A stretch of 64,000 nt of DNA from Alteromonas lipotrueae (GTDB lineage: Bacteria > Pseudomonadota > Gammaproteobacteria > Enterobacterales > Alteromonadaceae). Location of the stretch: contig NZ_JAESDI010000012.1 in assembly GCF_019249215.1 (NCBI RefSeq), positions 1 through 64,000 on the forward strand, read 5' to 3'. This document shows, in pieces, positions 19,232 to 26,724 of this stretch (within the stretch, counting starts at the first letter, position 1; each line of letters begins with the position of its first letter). Under the pieces are notes generated by a model. It had not been told where the DNA came from and ran no database searches. It saw nothing but the letters and a program-made list of their open reading frames with translations. Position numbers and translations under genes: made by a program.

Positions 19232-20224
19232 TTATCCTTGACTGAGAAGTTCTGAAAGTTCAATTAAAGCAGCGTTAGCGCGAGAAATATAGTTCGCCAT
19301 CACTAAAGAATGGTTAGCCAGCATACCAAAGCCACTGCCATTTAGAATAACAGGACTGAACACAGACTGCTGAGTTGCTTCAAGCTCACGAATTATCTGC
19401 TGTAAGCTAACCAACGCGTTTTTATCTTCTAATACATCGTAAAATTCAACTTCTACCGCTTTAAGAAAGTGTAGTAGCGCCCATGTCGCGCCGCGCGCTT
19501 CATGAAAATTATTGTCTAGCTTGAACCAACTGGTTTTAACCGTGCGCTGCTGCGCTACCGATGTAGACCGCTTCGCTTTAGAATCGCCCGCTAAATCTGT
19601 ATTAATTCTTGCAGAACCAACACTGGCACTTAAACGCTGAGAGTAGCTGCCTAAACGCTTTTCAACTTGCTTAAGCCACTCACGTAAATTATCAGCACGG
19701 GTATAAAATTGACTGTCGGAATTTTGCGGGTTCGCAAGCTGATCGCGATAAAGCTTTAGAAGTTCTATGCCGTCTCGGTAACTAGACTCAGACGACGGAA
19801 ACATCCAACTTTTATGATCCATGTTAAATTTAGGATGCGCTTTAGTGAGATAAGGGTTTTCTAACGATTGAGATTGCGAACGGCTAAAGTCTTTACGCAT
19901 AGAAAGCGCAAGGTCACGAATCATTTCCAGCGCGCCAAATTCAAAAGAAGGCATATTGTCTAAGAAAACACCCGGCGGCATCACATCGTTCGACAGGTAA
20001 CCGCCAGGTTTATCTAGCAAGGTTTCAGAGACATCAATCATGGTTGCAGTAAGCGTATAGCCAGCCACGTCTTCTGGATTAATATTTTGTGCTTGCTGTG
20101 CCACCCGCTTTTTAACGTCATAGGCGTCTGGTGCCATGCTCCAATACAAACCTATTAACCAAAAAATCAGAAACAACACTGCAATGACAAGGGCTACTCG
20201 TTTTGTGCTAATTGATTTTCTCAT
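19232..20224 (-). CDS. DUF2333 family inner-membrane protein
   Basis: The 330-residue protein has one N-terminal membrane helix (VALVIAVLFLIFWLIGLYW) and a large helical periplasmic domain, matching the DUF2333 family. No reaction is known. I chose the internal ATG at 20224 over 20275 because homologous sequence begins with the basic RKSISTKR stretch and a GGAAGG site lies upstream. It is followed three bases later by the beta-barrel gene, suggesting a paired envelope function. Confidence 0.8.
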   Translation of the reverse strand: MRKSISTKRVALVIAVLFLIFWLIGLYWSMAPDAYDVKKRVAQQAQNINPEDVAGYTLTATMIDVSETLLDKPGGYLSNDVMPPGVFLDNMPSFEFGALEMIRDLALSMRKDFSRSQSQSLENPYLTKAHPKFNMDHKSWMFPSSESSYRDGIELLKLYRDQLANPQNSDSQFYTRADNLREWLKQVEKRLGSYSQRLSASVGSARINTDLAGDSKAKRSTSVAQQRTVKTSWFKLDNNFHEARGATWALLHFLKAVEVEFYDVLEDKNALVSLQQIIRELEATQQSVFSPVILNGSGFGMLANHSLVMANYISRANAALIELSELLSQG

Positions 20225-20381
20225 ATCAATGCCAACCTTCCTTTCAAATGACACAAAGCCGGACTTAACCGGCAATGTATAACTAATTATAAATACGCGA
20301 GAATTACTAAACCTTTATGACGGTTGCAGTTATATCACCATTTAACGGCCTAATAACACAACTTAAATAAACTTATAATCA

Positions 20382-20726
20382 TCATACAGGACGATTTAGG
20401 TGTTGATCGCGCTTGGATTTGTCCTTAAATGCATAGATAAGTATAGCAAGAACGACGATTGGCCAAAACGCGCCAATGCCTGCAGCAAGTAACGCCAAGA
20501 ACACCGCGCCTACAGCCAACAATAGCGTGCCAAGAACACTGACTGCTACGACAAAACCCACTACTGCTAAAAGAACCCCTATGACAGATAGCGCAGCAAG
20601 GTTTTCCCAAGGGCTAAGTAATTCATCTGACATTACGATATGCATACCAAACCAATCGTCAATGACACTGCCTAAACAATTGACCAGAATCACAGCTAAC
20701 ACAATGGCGATAAGAAAATTTTTCAT
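20382..20726 (-). CDS. Small polytopic membrane protein of the psp cluster
   Basis: A 114-residue protein with three or four hydrophobic segments and a charged C terminus (KDKSKRDQ). Its ATG overlaps the stop of pspC (TAATG), so translation is coupled. I do not recognise a family beyond membrane proteins found behind pspC in Alteromonadales. A longer open frame to 20864 runs through pspC in another frame and is not a credible start. It likely works with PspA/PspC in membrane stress. Confidence 0.7.
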   Translation of the reverse strand: MKNFLIAIVLAVILVNCLGSVIDDWFGMHIVMSDELLSPWENLAALSVIGVLLAVVGFVVAVSVLGTLLLAVGAVFLALLAAGIGAFWPIVVLAILIYAFKDKSKRDQHLNRPV

Positions 20727-20932
20727 TACACTGCCCTTGGTAATAGCATGACTGCTGCGAAATAAGAAACCACGGCGATAGCTGGCATAAAGATAAGCGC
20801 CGTTGCTGCACCTACGCGAACCCAAATGGGATCTACCTCTAAGTGTCGTGCAACACCCGCGCAAACACCTGAAATAACCGCGCTGTCTAAATCTCTATAA
20901 ATACGTTTTTGTGATGGCATTTTCATTTTCAT
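20726..20932 (-). CDS. pspC: PspC-domain membrane protein
   Basis: A 68-residue single-domain PspC protein. The family motif LDSAVISGVCAGVARHLEVDPIWVRV is split between a cytoplasmic amphipathic part and one membrane segment (TALIFMPAIAVVSYFAAVMLL). PspC proteins sense or relay envelope stress to PspA. It lacks the C-terminal leucine zipper of E. coli PspC. It lies 83 bases downstream of pspA and overlaps the next gene. Confidence 0.88.
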   Translation of the reverse strand: MKMKMPSQKRIYRDLDSAVISGVCAGVARHLEVDPIWVRVGAATALIFMPAIAVVSYFAAVMLLPRAV

Positions 20933-21015
20933 TTCCTCAAATTCATTTCAGATTTGCTTAGGGTTGTACGGTGAGAGTGCGCAGGTAATAACCTACGCCA
21001 CGCTCTACTCGATAT

Positions 21016-21687
21016 TTATGCGACCTTCTGCTTCTTCAGAGCTGCGAGTTCATTCTCTATCGTTTCATCTGCTTCTAGGGCGTCGAACTCAGCGGCCAAC
21101 GAGGTAGCATTGCTGCTGTCTTTCGTTAGGTCATACGCATCAACCTGCGCTTCTAATGAGTCGATGCGCTGTTCGTAATGCTCAAAACGCATCATGGCAT
21201 CATCAATTTTATTACTGTTATCTACACTTTTTACTTTAAGGCGCGTTTCTAACGTTTGTTTGCGGCTAACAAGCGATTTTTGCTTTTGCTTTGCTTCACT
21301 TAGCTTGCTATTTAAACGCCCTGTATCAACTTGAATCTTCTCGATAATTTCAGCTAGCTGTACCTGCTGCTGCTCTAACTGGTTGAGCTTGGCAACATAC
21401 TTCTGCTTTTCTACCAAAGCGGCTTTAGCCAACCCTTCTTTGTCGTTATTCATGGCAAGCTGTGCTTTGTCCTGCCAACCATTGATATCCTTTTCTGCTG
21501 ACGCCATATGCCGAGCTAAGGTTTTCTGGTCGGCTAAGTAACGTGCTGCATCAGTGCGTACTTCAACCAAGGTCTCTTCCATTTCTTGGATAATAAGACG
21601 GATGATTTTTTCTGGATCTTCAGCCTTATCTAACATGGCATTTAAGTTTGCTTGCACGATGTCGTTTATTCTTGAAAACATACCCAT
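21016..21687 (-). CDS. pspA: Phage shock protein A (PspA/IM30 family)
   Basis: The 223-residue protein is almost entirely coiled coil, with the N-terminal amphipathic helix MFSRINDIVQANLNAML and the PspA signature EDPEKIIRLIIQEMEETL. PspA is a peripheral membrane ESCRT-III-like protein that stabilises damaged inner membranes and, in enterobacteria, inhibits the activator PspF. The length matches E. coli PspA. A candidate sigma-54 promoter lies about 125 bases upstream. No pspB or pspF is seen beside it, so its activator must be elsewhere. Confidence 0.95.
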   Translation of the reverse strand: MGMFSRINDIVQANLNAMLDKAEDPEKIIRLIIQEMEETLVEVRTDAARYLADQKTLARHMASAEKDINGWQDKAQLAMNNDKEGLAKAALVEKQKYVAKLNQLEQQQVQLAEIIEKIQVDTGRLNSKLSEAKQKQKSLVSRKQTLETRLKVKSVDNSNKIDDAMMRFEHYEQRIDSLEAQVDAYDLTKDSSNATSLAAEFDALEADETIENELAALKKQKVA

Positions 21688-21809
21688 TGTTATTGCTCCG
21701 TTTCAGTGTGATTAATAACGTAGACTAGGCAGTAGCCATACTACGGTTGGCGATTAACTATGCTGACGCCAATCTTGTCGCTTACATCTCTTTGCTTACT
21801 ATATTCATT

Positions 21810-21825
21810 ACAATTGGCGTGCCAA
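21810..21825 (-). promoter_or_regulatory. Candidate sigma-54 promoter for pspA
   Basis: On the minus strand TTGGCACG, four bases, TTGT resembles the sigma-54 consensus TTGGCACG-N4-TTGC, with one mismatch in the -12 element. Its distance from pspA (about 110 bases to the expected start point) is reasonable, and psp operons are classically sigma-54 dependent. Confidence 0.55.
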
Positions 21826-21981
21826 ATAAGTAAGCAACTGTTTTATATAAATAAATCGTAAACTTATAATTTACTAATGCATCGCACCATCCATATAAAC
21901 TAACTATTTAGTAAATTTAACCACTTACATTTCGTCAATTTAACCACTTATAAAATCAGCGCTACGTTCTAAATTTAAGGC

Positions 21982-22010
21982 AAAAAAAACGACCTTATTA
22001 GGTCGCTTTT
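21982..22010 (-). terminator. Terminator after the small secreted-protein gene
   Basis: CGACC, six-base loop, GGTCG, with A and T runs on either side, 27 bases beyond the stop of the gene at 22038. Confidence 0.65.
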
Positions 22011-22037
22011 CATAAATAGGGTAAAACCGGTGATGGC

Positions 22038-22319
22038 TTACTCAGCACGGGGGTTCGCTTCTTCAATATCGGCAGTTGATGCCGCTGCGATATCGGTAAC
22101 CTGTACTTTACCTGTTGTAGCTTCACCTTCTAATTCAAAGTGGTAAGCCGTATTCGCCACCGTTTGATACACATTTGCTTTTACTTCATTGGTCGTGATA
22201 CTCACGGCGTGATCAACCATATTCGTCAATATTGACTGAAGGATTGATTCTTGCGCATTGGCGCCAGCGCTAAATAAAGTGATAGAAACGATTGATGCTG
22301 CTAAAAGTGAAGTTTTCAT
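22038..22319 (-). CDS. Small secreted hypothetical protein
   Basis: A 93-residue protein with a typical Sec signal peptide (cleavage after AGANA, about residue 22). The mature part is about 70 residues, Ala/Thr/Glu-rich, without cysteines or a recognisable domain. A GGGAAATT site precedes the ATG. It has its own terminator and so is a single-gene unit. I cannot suggest a function; it may be a small periplasmic stress protein, but nothing in the sequence proves that. Confidence 0.6.
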   Translation of the reverse strand: MKTSLLAASIVSITLFSAGANAQESILQSILTNMVDHAVSITTNEVKANVYQTVANTAYHFELEGEATTGKVQVTDIAAASTADIEEANPRAE

Positions 22320-22547
22320 AATTTCCCTTGATGGTAATCACTGCAACAGCACTTCGCTATTGCTTTGATTAATAGATAGCTAAACTCGTGCCATCTAGAA
22401 AAATTATAGGTAAATAATTGAATTTAATTGAGATATTAGAACGTACCACGTCCGCGACATTTCGACCAAATTTCGTACAACACCAAGGTTTAGTCAAATT
22501 CATTAAGTAGATTAGTGTATTTGACCACTCGGTGCCTGACCACTCAT

Positions 22548-23591
22548 TTAGGAAATATTATTCGCCGCCTTTTGCGCATTGTAGTCATTGATTTCTTGCT
22601 GTGCTGACTCAACAGCTTCAAGCGCATTCATTAATAAATGAGGATCCGGAGACTTTCCGGTACCATTTTGGCTTAAATAACGACGCCAAATTCGCCCACC
22701 AGCTTGTCCTTGATACAAACCGAGCATATGTCTAGCCACATGCCAGGGCTTAAAGTAAGGATCGTCTTGCCGCGCAATACATAGCTCTATGTATTGCTGC
22801 ATGTTAAGTACTACATCACGACGGCTAATAGGCTGCACCGAATTGTCGCCAAAAATCTCGGCATCAACACTAGACAGAATGTAGGGGTTGGCATAAACCT
22901 CTCTGCCCATCATCACGCCATCAACGTATTTCAACTGTTCTTGAGTATCGGCTAACGTTTTAACACCGCCATTAATACTAATAGAAAGCCCAGGATGAGC
23001 CTCTTTTAGCATATGCACTCTAGGGTAATTCAGCGGTGGAATATCTCTGTTCTCTTTTGGGCTTAGCCCTTGTAGCCAAGCTTTGCGCGCGTGAACAATA
23101 AAGGTATCGCAACCAGCGTTGGCGACGATGTCAACAAAACGGGCGAAGTCTTCATACTCATCCATGTCGTCGATACCAATCCGGCATTTCACCGTAACAG
23201 GAATATCTACAACCGCTTGCATGGCCTTAACGTTCTCAGCCACCACTTCTGGCTGAGCCATTAAGCAAGCACCAAAGCTGCCGTTTTTCACCCTATCAGA
23301 AGGACAGCCCACATTGATGTTAACTTCGTCGTAACCCCGATCCTGCGCAAGTACCGCACATTTAGCCATATGCTCTGGGTTGCTGCCACCAAGCTGCAGC
23401 GCTACAGGGTGTTCTTCTTGGTTAAATCCAAGGTAGTCGCCTTTGCCATAAATAATCGCCCCTGTAGTTACCATTTCGGTATAAAGCAAAGAATGCTTTG
23501 ACAGCAACCGAAGAAAATAACGGCAATGGCGATCGGTCCAATCCAGCATTGGCGCGATAGAGAATTTACGATTTAGCGGAGCGAAAGACAA
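22548..23591 (-). CDS. dusA: tRNA-dihydrouridine(20/20a) synthase DusA
   Basis: DusA uses FMN and NADPH to reduce U20 and U20a in the tRNA D loop. The 347-residue protein has the Dus signature SIAPMLDWTDRHCRYF, the EMVTTGAI segment, the NVGCPSDRVKNGSFGACLM motif with catalytic Cys, and FMN-binding HARKAWLQG and SINGGV. The SPKENR segment is typical of DusA rather than DusB or DusC. It is transcribed alone, divergent from the GTPase operon. Confidence 0.95.
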   Translation of the reverse strand: MSFAPLNRKFSIAPMLDWTDRHCRYFLRLLSKHSLLYTEMVTTGAIIYGKGDYLGFNQEEHPVALQLGGSNPEHMAKCAVLAQDRGYDEVNINVGCPSDRVKNGSFGACLMAQPEVVAENVKAMQAVVDIPVTVKCRIGIDDMDEYEDFARFVDIVANAGCDTFIVHARKAWLQGLSPKENRDIPPLNYPRVHMLKEAHPGLSISINGGVKTLADTQEQLKYVDGVMMGREVYANPYILSSVDAEIFGDNSVQPISRRDVVLNMQQYIELCIARQDDPYFKPWHVARHMLGLYQGQAGGRIWRRYLSQNGTGKSPDPHLLMNALEAVESAQQEINDYNAQKAANNIS

Positions 23592-23920
23592 AAAGTCACC
23601 TCAATATTATATAGATAAGTAGCGTTTCCTTGTTTTAAAGACTAATACTTAAGTCTATAAACACTTCGCTGAATGACATTATTTTACTACTGTAACGGTA
23701 AAGGTTAAAGCTCATCGGTCATATTAGCGGCGTGCGTTGGCGCGAAAGTAAAAAACACATTTAGAACTAATGTGTTATTTCCAATCTCGCCTTTACGCGT
23801 TATGGTAGGAAAATGAATAAAAAACATCCTATTTTTCAATTTAATGGGCTTATCTGATACGCCCATTTCAGAGGTTTGATGTGAACGCAGTTATGTTTAT
23901 GCCTAAGGGAGATTTTTTGC
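23592..23920. promoter_or_regulatory. Divergent promoter region of dusA and the GTPase operon
   Basis: A gene-free stretch of 329 bases. It contains an eight-base inverted repeat (AACACATT and AATGTGTT, 23754-23776), which could be an operator or a weak terminator. A TAAGGGAG ribosome-binding site lies just before 23921. Confidence 0.35.
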
Positions 23921-24457
23921 ATGGCAAATAAACCATCTAAAAACGTGGAAGCCAAAGCCGACGTTACACAAGCGGGTGATGAGCTTACTCAGTTGAGAGA
24001 GATACTTTTTGGTCAAACTAATCGAGCATTCAAGGCAGATTTAGCCAGCTTAGAATCTCGCATAAATGACAACTTTGCGACCTTAAATAACCAGTTAGAA
24101 GTTCAGTTCAACGACATTAGAAAGCTCATCGATAACCAAGTTCAAGATTTATCACATCGACTTGAAGGGGCGAATAGCTCAAACAGCAATGTACAGAATC
24201 AACTTCAAGCCACTACAGATAAATTACAATCAGAACTTGAAATAGCCGAAACCTCTGCCAAAAACGATAACGATGCCCTAGAAGCACATGTAGTGAAAGA
24301 ACTAGATGCTTTAGAAAGTGTATTTAGTAAACGTCATCAAGAGCTACTCGCGCGTCTGCAGCAGGTGACAAGTGAACTATCAGAAACGAAAACTGATAGA
24401 AAAACGCTGGCGAACTTGCTTTCCACTATGGCTTCGAACTTAGCGACTGACCAGTAG
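23921..24457 (+). CDS. Coiled-coil protein, first gene of the GTPase operon
   Basis: A 178-residue soluble protein with no signal peptide. After a polar start comes LTQLREILFG, a short motif that recurs as LDQIRALILG near the start of the next protein. Residues 40-170 are continuous heptad-like helix rich in Gln, Asn and Glu, so the protein is probably an elongated dimer. No family name is known to me. A TAAGGGAG ribosome-binding site precedes the ATG. The next gene starts six bases after its stop, so it is part of the operon and is a likely cytoplasmic partner or scaffold. Confidence 0.75.
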   Translation: MANKPSKNVEAKADVTQAGDELTQLREILFGQTNRAFKADLASLESRINDNFATLNNQLEVQFNDIRKLIDNQVQDLSHRLEGANSSNSNVQNQLQATTDKLQSELEIAETSAKNDNDALEAHVVKELDALESVFSKRHQELLARLQQVTSELSETKTDRKTLANLLSTMASNLATDQ

Positions 24458-24463
24458 CCATTA

Positions 24464-26233
24464 ATGGAAGACAACGGGCTTTCTCCTGAGTCAAAAGATA
24501 ATTCTCTAGATCAAATCAGAGCGTTAATACTTGGCCGGGACGACAAATATATACAAGAAATCGTAAAACGCGATGCCAAAGAAGTGGTAGGCGGTATTGT
24601 TTCTGAAGCATTACATGAAAGAGAAAATAAAGACGGCTCGGTGAATAAAGTGCTGGTGCCGCTGGTTGAAAAATCACTGCATCGCTCAATTGAAGCAAAC
24701 AGCGATAAAATCGTAGGGACACTATACCCTCTTGTCGGCACCTTAGTTCGCAAAGCGGTATCGTCATTTTTAGTCGATTTTGTAGAAAGAACCAACGCAC
24801 TTATCGAAAACAGCCTTAGCCCTAAAAGCGTTTCGTGGCGTTTTAAAGCGTGGCAATCTGGTGTTAGGTATTCTGATTACGTTGCTTCTCAAGTCTATCA
24901 ATACCAAGTTCAGCAGCTTTTTGTCATTCACCGAGAAACCGGTACGCTGCTACATACCATTTCCTCTGATCCTGAACGCAGCAAAGACGCAGATCTTATT
25001 TCATCCATGCTGGTTGCTATCAATGATTTTGTTGCTGATGCATTTCAGTCGCAAGAGTATGAGACCGAAAACGAATTAGGTGAAATTAAAACTGGCGACT
25101 TCACACTGCTTATAAAAATAGGTCCACAGGCCATTTTAGTTGCCGCGGTCGTCGGTAGTGTTCCACCGGATATTAGAAGCCGACTACAGCAAGCATTAGA
25201 AGAATTCCACCAGTTCTACCAGGTGCCATTGCAGGAGTATCAGGGCGACAGCACACCTTTTGCGGGTTGCGAAACGTTGCTGAATGACTGTTTAATTAGC
25301 GCGAAAAAAGAGGAAGCGAAAGGTAAGAAAAAAAGACTCATCGGTGGTGGTGTTATCGGCATCGTACTGCTGCTTTTAGCTTATCTTGCATTTTTACGAA
25401 TAGATTTGTCGATACTGCAAAGCACGATAAGAGATTTATCTCCCCCAGCTGGCGTTGTGCTTACTGACACGGCCGTAAAAGATGGAAAGGTGCAAGTCCG
25501 CTTACTGCGCGATCCTCATATGCAATCATCTCTCTCATGGTTAGAAAGCCAAGAAATTAACACTAGCAAAGTGATTATTCACGAAGCGCCGTTTGTGTCG
25601 CTACAAAAAAATGTAGTTATCGACAAAGTATCATCCTTAGTCGTAACCATTAACGGACTGACAGCCATTTATGATGAAAATGATGCATTATTTCTGAGCG
25701 GCTCAATGACAATTGATGCATTACGTGCATTCACACGTGAACTTCGTGCAATACCCGGTATTTCTCAATTGAAACCTAATCTTTCTGGCATCGATATTGT
25801 TGATGAGGTGCGTGCCAATACTGAAGAACTTGATAACGCGGTAATCAACGACCTTGTGGCGAGAATTTCTTCTACGCATTTACCGTTTGCAATTGCGCAA
25901 GAGAACCTTGATTCTGAGCAATTGGAAGTATTAGAGCGCTTAGGCCAAGAGTTGTATCAGTTGCAGCTACTTGCGAAGCAGCTTAATCTGTCAGTTGCTG
26001 TCTTTATTTTGGGCGCAAGTGATAATTCGGGTAGCCCTTCACGCAATCTTGCTTTAAGCAAATTAAGAGCTAACAACGTGAAAGAAGCGCTGCTACCCAT
26101 GAAGGTTGACCCTAGCATTCTTTTTCCAATAGGGCTTGGCCAGTTATCTTTAAGTGAGGGTTCAATGGGACGAACTGTATTTTTAAATGTTTTGCTATCT
26201 GACCCAAAGACATCAGAGGTAAATACACAGTGA
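24464..26233 (+). CDS. OmpA-family membrane protein with cytoplasmic longin/roadblock-like segment
   Basis: The 589-residue protein has four parts. Residues 1-145 are helical. Residues 148-262 (from QQLFVIHRETGTLLHTIS to LQEYQGD) look like a longin/roadblock-type alpha-beta domain. A Lys-rich patch (281-291) precedes a single membrane helix (292-311). The periplasmic part ends in an OmpA-like peptidoglycan-binding domain (about 470-580) with the signature RNLALSKLRANNV. By the positive-inside rule the roadblock-like part faces the cytoplasm. Its stop overlaps the GTPase start by four bases. Roadblock proteins regulate small GTPases elsewhere (MglB on MglA), so a regulatory or anchoring role for the GTPase is inferred. 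Confidence 0.8.
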   Translation: MEDNGLSPESKDNSLDQIRALILGRDDKYIQEIVKRDAKEVVGGIVSEALHERENKDGSVNKVLVPLVEKSLHRSIEANSDKIVGTLYPLVGTLVRKAVSSFLVDFVERTNALIENSLSPKSVSWRFKAWQSGVRYSDYVASQVYQYQVQQLFVIHRETGTLLHTISSDPERSKDADLISSMLVAINDFVADAFQSQEYETENELGEIKTGDFTLLIKIGPQAILVAAVVGSVPPDIRSRLQQALEEFHQFYQVPLQEYQGDSTPFAGCETLLNDCLISAKKEEAKGKKKRLIGGGVIGIVLLLLAYLAFLRIDLSILQSTIRDLSPPAGVVLTDTAVKDGKVQVRLLRDPHMQSSLSWLESQEINTSKVIIHEAPFVSLQKNVVIDKVSSLVVTINGLTAIYDENDALFLSGSMTIDALRAFTRELRAIPGISQLKPNLSGIDIVDEVRANTEELDNAVINDLVARISSTHLPFAIAQENLDSEQLEVLERLGQELYQLQLLAKQLNLSVAVFILGASDNSGSPSRNLALSKLRANNVKEALLPMKVDPSILFPIGLGQLSLSEGSMGRTVFLNVLLSDPKTSEVNTQ

Positions 26234-26715
26234 TTCAAAAAAAGGTATGTATCTTAGGTCCTACCGGTGTTGGGAAAACGAGCCTTGTTAAACAATTTGT
26301 CGAAAGTATTTTCTCTGAAAAATATAAAACGACAATCGGTGTGAAAATCGATAAAAAACAAGTTAACAAAGATGGCCGAGGGGTCCAGTTGCTGCTTTGG
26401 GATCTTGAAGGTATCGATAGATACTGCGGTTTCAATCCACGCTATTTACGTGGCGCAAGTGCCTATATCATCGTGGTCGATCAAACCCGCTCGCAGTCGT
26501 TATTAGAAGGTATAGAAATCCTAGAAATGGCTAGAGAACATTATCCTGATATTCCTGCTTTCTTCGTGGTCAATAAAACCGACCTCCCTTCAAGCTGGCA
26601 CTGGAGTGAAGAAGAACTTGATTCCTATGCAAAGAAGTTTACATCACTAACTAAAACCAGTGCAAAGACCGGCGAGAATGTCGAAAATCTCTTCAGTACA
26701 ATTGCGTTTTGGTAG
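26230..26715 (+). CDS. Ras-like small GTPase
   Basis: A 161-residue single-domain GTPase of the Ras superfamily. All five G boxes are visible: GPTGVGKTS (G1), Thr in YKTTIGVK (G2), WDLEG (G3), NKTD (G4) and TSAKTG (G5). The residue equal to Ras Gly12 is Thr and that equal to Gln61 is Ile, so intrinsic hydrolysis should be slow and need a partner. It has no lipidation cysteine or membrane segment. The start is GTG, overlapping the stop of the OmpA-like gene (GTGA), so production is coupled to that membrane partner. Larger GTPases such as Era or Der are excluded by size and motif. Confidence 0.9.
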   Translation: MIQKKVCILGPTGVGKTSLVKQFVESIFSEKYKTTIGVKIDKKQVNKDGRGVQLLLWDLEGIDRYCGFNPRYLRGASAYIIVVDQTRSQSLLEGIEILEMAREHYPDIPAFFVVNKTDLPSSWHWSEEELDSYAKKFTSLTKTSAKTGENVENLFSTIAFW

Positions 26716-26724
26716 GAGCAACGT

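Noticed and set aside
18876..19241. Plus-strand open frame of 121 codons
   Set aside because: Antisense to the beta-barrel gene, which has a signal peptide and C-terminal Phe.
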